Source: Thalassospira sp. MCCC 1A01428 (GTDB taxonomy: Bacteria; Pseudomonadota; Alphaproteobacteria; Rhodospirillales; Thalassospiraceae). From it: a stretch of 64,000 nucleotides of DNA. The DNA lies in contig NZ_JFJZ01000015.1 in NCBI RefSeq assembly GCF_002115825.1, positions 1 through 64,000 on the forward strand, written 5' to 3'. Below are positions 16,236-25,081 of this stretch, piece after piece (the stretch's first letter is position 1; the number at the start of each line of letters is the position of its first letter). The position numbers and the translations under genes were made by a program. A model generated the notes under the pieces. The model worked only from the letters and a program-made list of their open reading frames with translations. It ran no database searches and had not been told where the DNA came from.

Positions 16236-16670
16236 ATGACAATACCATTGCCCGCAGCCCTGATTGATGAATGTTTGGTGTTAAAAAGCCGCAAGGCGGC
16301 GCGTGCCATAACGCGCCGTTATAATTTGCGCTTAAAACCGTTTGGGGTGCAGTCAACGCAGGCGTCGCTGCTTTTTTGTATTGCCCGGGGCGGTTTTCAG
16401 TCGATCAGCAATCTTGCTGTTCTGATGGACCTGGAACGCAGTGCGTTAACGCGCAACCTTGCAGTATTGCAGCGGGGGGGTATGATTGCCCCGGATCAAA
16501 CCGGGCAGGGCAAAACCCAGATTTTTTCACTCACCCCGACAGGGGTGGAAAAGGTAAGGCAGATCGTGCCTGTTTGGGAAGAATTGCAATCTGCCATCCA
16601 TCAGGAAATGGGGGCTGATACCTGGCAGGCAACCCAGCAGGCATTGGCATTAATCGGCAGGATTGGCTGA
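16236..16670 (+). CDS. MarR family transcriptional regulator
   Basis: A 144-residue dimeric winged-helix protein with the MarR core LAVLMDLERSALTRNLAVLQRGGMI and the wing region QTGQGKTQIFSLTPTGVEKV. It ends a few bases before the fabF-type gene on the same strand (37 bases to the ATG used), so the two are probably one transcript and it may control lipid synthesis by that enzyme. The signal it senses is unknown. Confidence 0.88.
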   Translation: MTIPLPAALIDECLVLKSRKAARAITRRYNLRLKPFGVQSTQASLLFCIARGGFQSISNLAVLMDLERSALTRNLAVLQRGGMIAPDQTGQGKTQIFSLTPTGVEKVRQIVPVWEELQSAIHQEMGADTWQATQQALALIGRIG

Positions 16671-16707
16671 GAATTTTGATCAACATTTTTTATTTGAAGA
16701 CGAGGGC

Positions 16708-17973
16708 ATGATGACGCAGCGGATAGTGGTGACCGGAATGGGCCTTGTGACGCCCCTGGGATGCGGCCTTGATGCTGTGTGGCAACGGCTGATTGCCGGT
16801 GAATCCGGTGTTGTGACCCATAACCGGTTTGACTGCAGCAATTTATCAACCAAATTTGCCGCCCTGGTGCCCGATCAAAACGAACATCCTGCCGGGTTGA
16901 ATATGGACGATGTGGTTTCCAAAAAAGACCGCAAAAAGGTTGATCTGTTTACCATTTATGCCCTTGCTGCCGCCGGGCAGGCTTTGACGCAGGCAGGCTG
17001 GATTGACCTTGATCAGGATGCCAGGGACCGCACCGGCACCGTCATTGGTACCGGTATTGGCGGGTTGCCGGTAATTACCCATGCCGAGGAAGTCTTGATC
17101 GAGCGCGGCCCGTCACGGATTTCGCCCTTTGTCGTGCCCTCCTTCCTGGCCAATATGGCCGCAGGCAATGTGTCGATAAAGCACGGTTTTCGCGGGCCAA
17201 TTGGCACCCCTGTAACAGCCTGTGCTGCCGGTTTGCAAGCCATTGGTGATGGTGTTCGCCTTATCCGGTCTGGGGAAGCTGATGTGGTTTTGGCGGGCGG
17301 TACCGAAGGGTGTGTTGATCCCTTGTCAGTCAGTGGTTTTTCGGCTGCCCGTGCCCTATCAACGCGCAATGACGCCCCGCAGGAGGCATCCCGCCCGTTT
17401 GACCGCGACCGTGACGGGTTTGTCATGGGCGAGGGGGCCGGATTGATGGTGATTGAAACGCTGGAACATGCGCTGGCCCGCGGGGCAACACCATTGGTGG
17501 AAATTACCGGTTATGGCACCAGTGCAGATGCCTATCATTTAACCGCAGGCCCCGAAGACGGATCGGGTTGTGCATTGGCGGTTCAGGCGGCTTTGCGCAT
17601 GGCGGGGCTTGGGACGACCGATATTGGCTATGTTAATGCGCACGCAACATCCACGCCGGTGGGGGATCGGGCCGAAGTTGCCGGTTTGCGCCGGGTATTT
17701 GGCGATCATTTGCCCAATCTTCCCATTTCATCGACCAAATCGGCAATTGGCCATTTGCTTGGTGCTGCAGGTGGTGTCGAGGCAATTTTTACCGCACTGG
17801 CCCTGCGCGACGGCATATTGCCCCCCACCCTTAACCTGCATCACGTGGATGAAGGCCTGGAAGACCTGGACTTTGTGCCCAACCATGCCCGCAAGGCTGA
17901 TTTGAAACATGCCTTGTGCAACGGGTTCGGGTTTGGTGGCGTTAACGCATCGCTTTTGTTAAGCGCCATATAA
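16708..17973 (+). CDS. fabF: Beta-ketoacyl-ACP synthase II
   Basis: About 421 residues. It is a full condensing enzyme: TQRIVVTGMGLVTPLG at the start, active-site cysteine in TPVTACAAGLQ (about residue 172), and the two catalytic histidines in VNAHATSTPVGD and KSAIGHLLGAAGGVEA. It elongates acyl-ACP with malonyl-ACP in fatty-acid synthesis. The frame opens at 16663, but GAAGACGAGGG precedes the paired ATG codons at 16708/16711. It lies alone with a MarR gene, away from any fabD-fabG-acpP set, so it is probably an accessory FabF rather than the main one. Confidence 0.9.
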   Translation: MMTQRIVVTGMGLVTPLGCGLDAVWQRLIAGESGVVTHNRFDCSNLSTKFAALVPDQNEHPAGLNMDDVVSKKDRKKVDLFTIYALAAAGQALTQAGWIDLDQDARDRTGTVIGTGIGGLPVITHAEEVLIERGPSRISPFVVPSFLANMAAGNVSIKHGFRGPIGTPVTACAAGLQAIGDGVRLIRSGEADVVLAGGTEGCVDPLSVSGFSAARALSTRNDAPQEASRPFDRDRDGFVMGEGAGLMVIETLEHALARGATPLVEITGYGTSADAYHLTAGPEDGSGCALAVQAALRMAGLGTTDIGYVNAHATSTPVGDRAEVAGLRRVFGDHLPNLPISSTKSAIGHLLGAAGGVEAIFTALALRDGILPPTLNLHHVDEGLEDLDFVPNHARKADLKHALCNGFGFGGVNASLLLSAI

Positions 17974-18024
17974 AACGCGATACACGGCAGTAACTTTCTT
18001 TTTTATCGAACGTTACAGACTATT

Positions 18025-18061
18025 CGGCCAGCTTTGCACATATGCGGGGCTGGCCGTTTTT
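18025..18061 (+). terminator. Rho-independent terminator after fabF
   Basis: CGGCCAGC / GCTGGCCG stem with a 16-base loop, followed by TTTTTG, 51 bases after the fabF stop. Confidence 0.85.
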
Positions 18062-18215
18062 GTTTGTCGCACAGGTATGGTGCGGGCATGCCGGTTCTTA
18101 ATTGATGATTTTAAAATTGTTATCAGGTGCGCTTGACAATACAGAGGCTTCATCTATTTTCACCAATATAGAAAGGTAAACTTGGTAGATTGCCTTTGTA
18201 TGTGAAAGCCATGAT

Positions 18216-18689
18216 ATGACAAACACCCCGGATAACGTCGAACAATCTTCTTCCTTGCCCGCACCAACACCCGCCCTTGCCCTGGCCACCGAACTGCATG
18301 CCATTATTGGCAGATTGCGGCGCAAATTACGCGCGCAGGCGCATTTGGGCGACCTGAACTGGACGCAAAAAGGTGTGCTGCGTTATTTGGAAAAAGATGG
18401 CCCCGCAACCGTAACGGTGCTGGCCCGCGCCGAAGGTGTGCGCCCGCAATCAATGGGGGCGCATATTACGGCATTGGTGAATGCCGGGCTGGTTGTCGGC
18501 CACCCGGACCCGAATGACGGGCGGCAAACCTTGCTGTCCCTAACCCGGTCATGTCGTGACTGGATGCAGGCCAGCCGCACTGTGCGCGAAGACTGGCTTT
18601 ATCATGCCATTTTGGAAAACTTTTCAGACGAGGAACAACAAACACTTTCTGATGCCACCAATCTGTTACGCAGGATTGTTGATAGCTAA
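18216..18689 (+). CDS. MarR family transcriptional regulator
   Basis: A 157-residue winged-helix regulator: LRYLEKDGPATVTVLARAEGVRPQSMGAHITALVNAGLV is the DNA-binding core and HPDPNDGRQTLLSL the wing. A flexible Ser/Pro-rich N-terminus of about 25 residues precedes it. It stands 390 bases upstream of the isochorismatase-like gene and the MFS exporter on the same strand, a common arrangement in which MarR controls an exporter; the link here is by proximity only. Confidence 0.88.
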   Translation: MTNTPDNVEQSSSLPAPTPALALATELHAIIGRLRRKLRAQAHLGDLNWTQKGVLRYLEKDGPATVTVLARAEGVRPQSMGAHITALVNAGLVVGHPDPNDGRQTLLSLTRSCRDWMQASRTVREDWLYHAILENFSDEEQQTLSDATNLLRRIVDS

Positions 18690-19079
18690 TACCTGTTTCC
18701 ACTGTTTAAACCGGCAAATGGCAGATCGCCAGATTGCGATATTAACGCCCGGCGCAATGCCGAAAGCCAGGCGATCACTTTCAAGCCGCAAGCCATGATC
18801 CATCGGCCTTCCCGCCATCCAGTTTCGTTATGCCATCCCTTGGGGTTTTGCCTGCTGCGATATGACCTTGGCATGTTGTGCCCGGTTTGCCCTGAAACCT
18901 GACTGCGGCGCCCTTAAATGACCGATTTTTTTTAATGCTTCTGTAGATGCCCCCGGCATCTGTTGTGTTTGCAAATAGTGCCCGCCATGCTGTCAAAACG
19001 GCCGTCTGCACCCTGCCTTGTTGTTTTTCCGTGCCCGGTTCTGCGCCCCCAAATTCGCCCTAACAAAGGATTGCGCCCC
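18690..19079. other. Intergenic region without a recognisable gene
   Basis: 390 bases between the MarR gene and the isochorismatase-like gene. No frame here has protein-like composition and a ribosome site. It should hold the promoter of the hydrolase gene; I see no clear consensus boxes or strong hairpin. Confidence 0.5.
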
Positions 19080-19649
19080 ATGTCTGTTACTGTTCTTGAT
19101 CCCCAAACTGCCCTGATCGTGATTGATTTGCAAAAAGGCATTATGGCTTATCCGACAGTTCATCCGATCGAGGATGTATTGGCAAAATCGGTGCAACTGA
19201 GTGGGGAATTTCGGGCGCGCAATTTGCCCGTGGTGCTGGTCAATGTTGCGGGCATGGCACCGGGCCGTAACGAACAACCACCCCGAACCGCAACATTCCC
19301 GCCAGACTGGGCCGACTTGGCCCCCGAACTGGGGGCAGGCACCGGCGACCATTTGGTAACCAAACATACATGGGGTGCGTTTAGCAAAACCGGGTTGGCT
19401 GATTATCTGGCCCAGCAGGGTGTAACACAGGTTGTTATATGTGGTGTTGCCACCAGCATCGGTGTGGAATCCACGGCACGCCAGGCCCATGAACTGGGGC
19501 TGAATGTGACATTGGCGGTCGACGCCATGACCGATATGAACAAAGACGCCCATGTTAACAGCGTGACGCGCGTTTTTCCGCGCCTGGGCGAAACCGGAAC
19601 AGTTGCCGATATTATTGCCTGTTTTGATCGTGAAAGTGCCGGGAAATGA
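19080..19649 (+). CDS. Isochorismatase-family cysteine hydrolase
   Basis: A 189-residue protein with the Asp-Lys-Cys triad of the family: TALIVIDLQKGIM (Asp), VTKHTWGAF (Lys) and QVVICGVATSIGVESTARQA (Cys). Members split amides such as nicotinamide or isochorismate-like ethers. The open frame reaches back to 18963, but the protein-like part begins at ATG 19080 (MSVTVLDPQTALIV). It is followed after 70 bases by an MFS exporter on the same strand, which may be co-transcribed. Substrate unknown. Confidence 0.88.
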   Translation: MSVTVLDPQTALIVIDLQKGIMAYPTVHPIEDVLAKSVQLSGEFRARNLPVVLVNVAGMAPGRNEQPPRTATFPPDWADLAPELGAGTGDHLVTKHTWGAFSKTGLADYLAQQGVTQVVICGVATSIGVESTARQAHELGLNVTLAVDAMTDMNKDAHVNSVTRVFPRLGETGTVADIIACFDRESAGK

Positions 19650-19719
19650 CAACACAAAAAAAATGGTCCCGGCAATTTCGGGCTAATCATTATTCCGCCC
19701 GATTATGCGGGGGGCTGTT

Positions 19720-21009
19720 ATGAAAAACCCGATGAAAGGCACCTTTCGCTCGTTGGCGGTTTATAATTACCGGGTATGGGCCAGCGGAGCGATCATTTCC
19801 AACACCGGTACATGGATGCAACGCACCGCCCAGGACTGGATTGTTCTGACGGAACTGACAGACCATAATTCAACTGCCGTGGGCATCGTCATGGGGCTGC
19901 AATTTGGCCCGCAGTTGTTGATGTTGCCCTTTACCGGTTTTGCTGCCGACTATTTTGACCGTCGCAAACTGGTGATGGTGACACAGGCCCTGATGGGCTT
20001 ACTTGGCCTGGGGCTAGGCCTGCTAACGATAACCGGCCTGATCGAGCTTTGGCATGTGTATGTTTTTGCTTTTTTGCTGGGCTGCGTTGCCGCCTTTGAT
20101 GCACCCGCGCGGCAAACCTTTGTTTCCGATCTGGTGCCGGAACACCATTTGTCCAATGCCATCGCCCTTAATTCCACGTCCTTTAATGCAGCTCGCATGA
20201 TTGGCCCGGCGGTTGCCGGTGTTTTAATTGCATTCGTGGGTACGGGTTGGGTGTTTTTGTTAAATTCAGCGTCATTCATTGGTGTGTTGTGGTCTTTAAT
20301 GGCGATCCGAACCGGGGAACTGAATGTCACCCGGCGCCCCTTGCGCGGGCGGGGTAATCTGGTCAGTGGTTTTCGCTATGTTGCTGCCCGGCCCGATTTG
20401 ATGGCGATCTTTCTGATGCTGTTTCTGATTGGTACTTTCGGGCTGAATTTTCCCATTTTCATTTCGACAATGGCGGTCACGGTTTTTCATGCCGGGGCCG
20501 GGGAATATGGCATGCTGTCATCCATGATGGCTGTGGGGACGGTCATGGGGGCGCTGTTTGCGGCACAACGGGCCACACCGCAAATTGGTCTGTTATTTTA
20601 TGGTGCGCTGGTTTTCGGGGTGGGATGTATCGTTGCGGCCGTTATGCCAAGTTATTGGTTATTTGGCGCTTCGCTGGTGATTATTGGCATTGCCGCCCTG
20701 ACTTTCATGAGTTCCAGTAACGGCCTGATCCAGCTTTCAACCGATCCGATGATGCGGGGGCGGGTTATGGCTATTCGCATGGCAATTGCCATGGGCGGCA
20801 CGCCAATTGGCGCACCTATTGTCGGCTGGATCGCCGATCAATACGGGCCGCGCTGGGCTTTGGGCATGGCGGCCCTGTCGGGGATTGCCGCGGCAATTGT
20901 GGGGTTGGTTTACCTGGTTAAATATCGCGAATTGCGTATTCGCCGGGTGGATGGGCGGTTGCGCATTCTCGTAAACGAGGTGCCAAAGGTGACAATGGCG
21001 GCTGAATAA
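19720..21009 (+). CDS. MFS transporter (MFS_3/EntS-like exporter)
   Basis: About 429 residues with 12 predicted membrane helices. The beginning (FRSLAVYNYRVWASGAIISN, then GTWMQRTAQDWIVL) and the loop DYFDRRKLVMVTQ plus FDAPARQTFVSDLV are typical of the MFS_3 subgroup that includes enterobactin exporter EntS and drug efflux proteins. It probably exports a small molecule by proton antiport. GCGGGGGG lies 5 bases before ATG 19720, which I prefer to ATG 19705. Confidence 0.9.
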   Translation: MKNPMKGTFRSLAVYNYRVWASGAIISNTGTWMQRTAQDWIVLTELTDHNSTAVGIVMGLQFGPQLLMLPFTGFAADYFDRRKLVMVTQALMGLLGLGLGLLTITGLIELWHVYVFAFLLGCVAAFDAPARQTFVSDLVPEHHLSNAIALNSTSFNAARMIGPAVAGVLIAFVGTGWVFLLNSASFIGVLWSLMAIRTGELNVTRRPLRGRGNLVSGFRYVAARPDLMAIFLMLFLIGTFGLNFPIFISTMAVTVFHAGAGEYGMLSSMMAVGTVMGALFAAQRATPQIGLLFYGALVFGVGCIVAAVMPSYWLFGASLVIIGIAALTFMSSSNGLIQLSTDPMMRGRVMAIRMAIAMGGTPIGAPIVGWIADQYGPRWALGMAALSGIAAAIVGLVYLVKYRELRIRRVDGRLRILVNEVPKVTMAAE

Positions 21010-21010
21010 A

Positions 21011-21046
21011 AAAAGGCAGGCCAGGTTTTGAACCGGTCTGCCTTTT
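21011..21046. terminator. Bidirectional terminator between MFS gene and map
   Basis: AAAAGGCAG and CTGCCTTTT frame a 36-base hairpin immediately after the MFS stop. Its A and T flanks let it serve both this gene and the convergent methionine aminopeptidase gene. Confidence 0.85.
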
Positions 21047-21084
21047 ATTCATTTACCGAACCATTGCTGGTTTATTGCGGCGTA

Positions 21085-21891
21085 TTATTGTGCCGCGTCG
21101 CTGATGGCATAGGGCGGTTTTTCCATTCCGGCAGGTGATGTGGTAAAGATTTCATAGCCATCTTCTGTCACACCTAGCGAATGTTCAAACTGTGCTGTCA
21201 GTTTGCGGTCACGGGTAACGGCCGTCCAGCCATCGGACAGAACCTTGCATTCATAGGTGCCCTGGTTGATCATGGGTTCGATGGTAAAGATCATGCCAGG
21301 TTCCAAAACAAGGCCTTCGCCCGGTTTGCCATAATGCAGGATATTGGGGGCATCGTGAAAAACCTGGCCCAGACCATGACCACAAAAATCACGAACAACC
21401 GAAAACCGTTCAGATTCGGCATAGGACTGAATGGCATGGCCAATATCGCCCAGTGTCGCGCCGGGCTTTACCGCCCGAATGCCGCGCCATAGTGCTTCAT
21501 AGGTTACGTCTACCAAACGTTGCGCCATCACCTTGGGAGTGCCCGCAATATACATGCGGCTGGTGTCGCCATACCAGCCATCAAGAATAACGGTAACATC
21601 AATATTCATGATGTCGCCATTTTGCAGTTTTTTATCACCGGGAATGCCATGGCACACAACATGGTTGATTGATGTGCAAATGGATTTGGGAAAACCGCGA
21701 TAATTCAGGCAGGCTGAAACGGCCCCATGATCACGAATATACTGATCGCACAGATCATCAAGTTTGCCGGTGGTTACGCCGGGCACGACATAGGGGGTAA
21801 TGAAGTCCAGCACTTCCGCAGCCAGCCGTCCGGCGGCGCGCATGCCTTCAAATGCTTCGGGGCCGTGAATCTTTACTTTGCCGTTTGCCAA
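21085..21891 (-). CDS. map: Type I methionine aminopeptidase
   Basis: A 268-residue metalloenzyme that removes the initiator methionine from new proteins. Metal ligands are visible in GDIMNIDVTVILDGWYGDTSRMY (two Asp), FCGHGLGQVFHDAPNI (His), IFTIEPMI (Glu) and LTAQFEHSLGV (Glu). Family members begin like VKIHxPEExExMRxAGRLAAE, which here follows a TTG codon at 21889-21891 with AAGGAG 7 bases upstream, so I use that TTG rather than the open frame reaching 22041. Confidence 0.95.
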   Translation of the reverse strand: MANGKVKIHGPEAFEGMRAAGRLAAEVLDFITPYVVPGVTTGKLDDLCDQYIRDHGAVSACLNYRGFPKSICTSINHVVCHGIPGDKKLQNGDIMNIDVTVILDGWYGDTSRMYIAGTPKVMAQRLVDVTYEALWRGIRAVKPGATLGDIGHAIQSYAESERFSVVRDFCGHGLGQVFHDAPNILHYGKPGEGLVLEPGMIFTIEPMINQGTYECKVLSDGWTAVTRDRKLTAQFEHSLGVTEDGYEIFTTSPAGMEKPPYAISDAAQ

Positions 21892-22231
21892 CCGAATTCT
21901 CCTTGTGTTGGCGATCCTTATGGGGCGGGCCCCATTTCTCACCGATAATGCTTTGCAGCCTAATGAAATAATCGTTGTACGCCCAAGAAGCAAGGTCCGG
22001 GCGCGCAACAGGGCCAGGTTAAAAGGCCAATATGCCCCCATTATTGTAAATTATGCCTTGTTATGGATCATATTTGCCAAAATTCGGGCCTGCTGCGGTT
22101 GTTAATACCTGTTTTGATTGCACAGATAAGTGGGGGTGGGCAAAAATATTTAATCAGGGGCGATCGTGGCACGCTTCCCTAATGGTGGATTGGGGGGCCT
22201 CTGATTACTTTTATGCCGGTTTTGCGGCATG
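21892..22231. other. Intergenic region upstream of map
   Basis: About 340 bases between the map start and the terminator of the large hydrolase gene. It must contain the map promoter. A small hairpin (ATGCCG/CGGCAT, 22213-22231) adjoins the terminator. No gene is recognisable. Confidence 0.5.
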
Positions 22232-22258
22232 AAAAAAGCCCGCCATAAAGGCGAGCCC
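22232..22258 (-). terminator. Terminator of the alpha/beta hydrolase gene
   Basis: On the minus strand GGGCTCGCC pairs with GGCGGGC (one G-T pair) and is followed by TTTTTTC, about 64 bases after the stop at 22322. Confidence 0.85.
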
Positions 22259-22321
22259 AGGGTATGGATGGCGGATGCATGAGAATACGGTTCATGCGCC
22301 CGCCGCGTGTGCCCTGTTTCG

Positions 22322-24268
22322 TTAATTGTGCAGACTAACGCTTTGGGCCCTGGCTTTATCCATCACATAATCGATGTCGTCAGGCAGCATATAGCCCTGC
22401 CTGATCAGGTTCTGCGATGCTGCGCGAACATTATCCAAATAGCCGGTCTGATTTTGATAATGTTGCGCAAGGCTTTTGCGGCCATCGGCCGATGCATTGT
22501 TTTCAAAGGGCACAAAAAGCCCGGTCAGGCTGCATAATTCACCCGGGGCATAGCCGTCATTACGCAGGTTCCAGCCAGCATAAGTGCCCAAAGGTGCCGC
22601 GACATAAGGCAGGGCAACACCACCGGTCGGGTTGCCATTGGCATCAACGGGCGGGACATATGCGGGGTAAGTTGCACCGCGTTTGGGCGGAACGGCTGAA
22701 TGATCCATGACCTGTAATGTGTTATAGGCCGGCACCGGGGCCGTGTCGCCAAATTTTGGCATTTTGAAATCGGCCAGCGGCGTTAATGTGCCATCTTTAA
22801 GGTTTGGATAGCGGCTGGCGGGCGGTGTTTTACCTGTTGTGATCCAGTCTGCCATGCGTGCATACAAGGCCCGCATAACCGGGGCCGCACTTAGCGGGTT
22901 GGTGGGATAACGACAAACCGGATCCATTTTTGATTCAGTCGCCCAGCCATTGAAATGCGGCGCGCCCTCAATAAAATAAAGCCGCACATTTTCAGGCATC
23001 TCAAGCGGTTTGCCGTCTGGCGATGTTGTAACCAGTGAGGCGCGGGCCTGCCAAAACTCGGTCGAGGTATCGGTATGTATGATCTTGGGGCAGGTGTCTG
23101 TTTTTTCGCAGGCGTCAAGAATGGAATCCTGTTTGCCCGTCAACGGATCGGTTGTTTCGGTGTAGGTAAACGGGAACTGATCACCGGGATAGTCGTGGTC
23201 TTCATGTTGGCGCGAATACCGGCCCGGTTGGGCAAAACGGTAATTGGTAAAGGTTTTGCGCGAACCGGCAATATGCGCCATGGCACCGTCGAAAACCTTG
23301 GCCCCGGTTTCGTCAGCATTAAAACCCTGATAAATGAAATCGCGCAGGAAACGCCCGGATTGCGAAATGCCAAGTCCCACTGTGTGTTTGATGCCCGTTA
23401 ACGGGTCCCGGGCATCGTGGCCCGGATTGCCCCGCAGGAAAGAAATGACATCGCTGGTCGCAACGAAAGAAAGCCCTTGCGGAACCGGGTTTTTGGCCGG
23501 GTAAACGAAATCGTAAATGGCACCGGCATCCATGCCCTCGGGGCGGGTGATTTCAATTTCGGTAGGGCTGATATAAGTGAAGGACAGCCCGGCCGGGGTT
23601 GTGCGCGGATCATTTTCATTTTCGCGAACGGTCAGGGTTGCTTTTGTCGGGTCCAGGTCGGCGGCGGGATAGGTCAGGGTGCCTTTGCCGGTTGTACCCG
23701 GTTTGTCAAAAATGAACTGTTCGCGCGACGGACCGGTAATATCTTCAAGCACCGGAAGGTCAAGATTGATGGCTGAGGCGGGTAAATCGCTTTGCCAGCC
23801 CGACCACACCACAGTGTCGCCGCGCAGCATCAAAAATCCGTCACCGGCATCACCTGCTTTTGCAGGGATATCTGAAGATGCTGACCGGTTTAAAAGCATA
23901 AAGCTAAGATTACGTCCCCTGTTTGGAACCTCATAGAAAAGCAAACCGGATTTTTTATTGGCGTCTGTCGGTTGTAGAATTGAAACCTCGGTCGAAAACA
24001 CGATTTCGCCCTGCTGGTTAACAGGAACCTTGTCAATATCGACAATGTTGGCCACACGAGGAGAGTTTGGATCGACGGCGAAGGTTGCCTTGGCATCAAT
24101 GCGGTCATAAGTGCCGATTGCGGGGAAGGGCATACCTTCAAAAGCCGTGCTTTTTGCTGTGATTTCAAAATTGGTTACCCGGGCATTGGCATCAGTCGCA
24201 GTGCCGATACTAATAACACCGAGTGCAAGCATTGCTGGCAGTGCAATTTTTTTACTGCGTTTGTGCAT
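22322..24268 (-). CDS. Exported alpha/beta hydrolase domain protein (Abhydrolase_10-like)
   Basis: A 648-residue protein with a signal peptide (about residues 1-29, ending ATDANA), so it acts in the periplasm or outside. The middle part has the nucleophile elbow VGLGISQSGRFLRDFIYQGFN, where the serine of GISQSG would attack an ester, and EDHDYPGDQFPFTY and FIEGAPHFNGW could supply acid and His. The whole pattern fits the large hydrolase family annotated as alpha/beta hydrolase domain (PF20091); members act on esters or cyclic compounds. The divergent GntR gene with a perfect palindrome between them suggests substrate-induced expression. Confidence 0.8.
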   Translation of the reverse strand: MHKRSKKIALPAMLALGVISIGTATDANARVTNFEITAKSTAFEGMPFPAIGTYDRIDAKATFAVDPNSPRVANIVDIDKVPVNQQGEIVFSTEVSILQPTDANKKSGLLFYEVPNRGRNLSFMLLNRSASSDIPAKAGDAGDGFLMLRGDTVVWSGWQSDLPASAINLDLPVLEDITGPSREQFIFDKPGTTGKGTLTYPAADLDPTKATLTVRENENDPRTTPAGLSFTYISPTEIEITRPEGMDAGAIYDFVYPAKNPVPQGLSFVATSDVISFLRGNPGHDARDPLTGIKHTVGLGISQSGRFLRDFIYQGFNADETGAKVFDGAMAHIAGSRKTFTNYRFAQPGRYSRQHEDHDYPGDQFPFTYTETTDPLTGKQDSILDACEKTDTCPKIIHTDTSTEFWQARASLVTTSPDGKPLEMPENVRLYFIEGAPHFNGWATESKMDPVCRYPTNPLSAAPVMRALYARMADWITTGKTPPASRYPNLKDGTLTPLADFKMPKFGDTAPVPAYNTLQVMDHSAVPPKRGATYPAYVPPVDANGNPTGGVALPYVAAPLGTYAGWNLRNDGYAPGELCSLTGLFVPFENNASADGRKSLAQHYQNQTGYLDNVRAASQNLIRQGYMLPDDIDYVMDKARAQSVSLHN

Positions 24269-24339
24269 AGTGTCCTCCCTTTTGGTTGAATTATTATCTG
24301 CACGCTAAAATTAATGTTGTTTTTGTGTGCAGAGTCAAC

Positions 24340-24357
24340 TTTCTTGTATACAAGAAA
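24340..24357. promoter_or_regulatory. Perfect 18-bp palindrome, likely GntR operator
   Basis: TTTCTTGTATACAAGAAA is a perfect palindrome in the 114-base region between the divergent hydrolase and GntR genes. It contains TTGTATACAA, a form commonly bound by FCD-type GntR regulators, and lies 26 bases before the GntR start, so it can serve autorepression and control of the hydrolase. Confidence 0.75.
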
Positions 24358-24382
24358 TAAAAATACGTATGCGGTGTATCGA

Positions 24383-25057
24383 ATGACGACAAATACATTT
24401 CACAAGCTTAGAGACGATATTGAGAACGGGATTCTTACGGGAGATTTTGCGCCCGGCGAGCGATTGGATGAAACGCAGCTAGCCACCCGATTTGGCGTAT
24501 CGCGTACCCCGATCAGAGAGGCCCTTATGCAATTAAATGCCATCGGCCTGATCGAATTTCGACCGCGCCGGGGGGCGGTTGTGGCCGATCACGGACCCAA
24601 ATATGTGTTTGAGATGTTCGAGGTGATGGCTGAACTTGAGGGGATGGCAGGTGCCCTGGCCGCGCGAAGACATACGGCCGACGATAAAGAACAGCTTTTA
24701 AGCGCGCATAACCGATGCCAGGCAGCAGCCGACAATGAGGATACCGACGCCTATTATTATGAAAACGAGGCTTTTCATCACGTCATCTATTCCGCCAGCC
24801 AAAACAGCTTTTTGAACGAACAATGTGCCTTTCTGCATCGGCGCCTAAGGCCCTATCGCCGCCTTCAGCTGCGTGTGCGCAACCGTATGAAGACGTCTTT
24901 TGATGAGCATGAAGCGATCATTGAAAATATTCTGGGGGGAAACGCGGAAGCGACACGGGCCCTTTTACTTGCCCATGTAAAAGTGCAGGGTGACCGTTTT
25001 AGTGATCTTGTTGCCAGTCTGGATCAGATAAGGACCAAGGCAACAAAAGATCGCTAA
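24383..25057 (+). CDS. GntR family regulator (FCD domain)
   Basis: A 224-residue regulator: winged helix DIENGILTGDFAPGERLDET then LATRFGVSRTPIREALMQLN, followed by an FCD domain with the metal-binding histidine pattern (FHHVIYSASQNSFL, then LLAHVKVQGDRF). It probably senses a small acid that is the substrate or product of the divergent exported hydrolase. The ATG at 24383 fits the family's usual length better than the open frame from 24314, and that longer reading would run through the operator palindrome. Confidence 0.9.
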   Translation: MTTNTFHKLRDDIENGILTGDFAPGERLDETQLATRFGVSRTPIREALMQLNAIGLIEFRPRRGAVVADHGPKYVFEMFEVMAELEGMAGALAARRHTADDKEQLLSAHNRCQAAADNEDTDAYYYENEAFHHVIYSASQNSFLNEQCAFLHRRLRPYRRLQLRVRNRMKTSFDEHEAIIENILGGNAEATRALLLAHVKVQGDRFSDLVASLDQIRTKATKDR

Positions 25058-25081
25058 TCTGTGTGCCAGATGTAATGCGCT

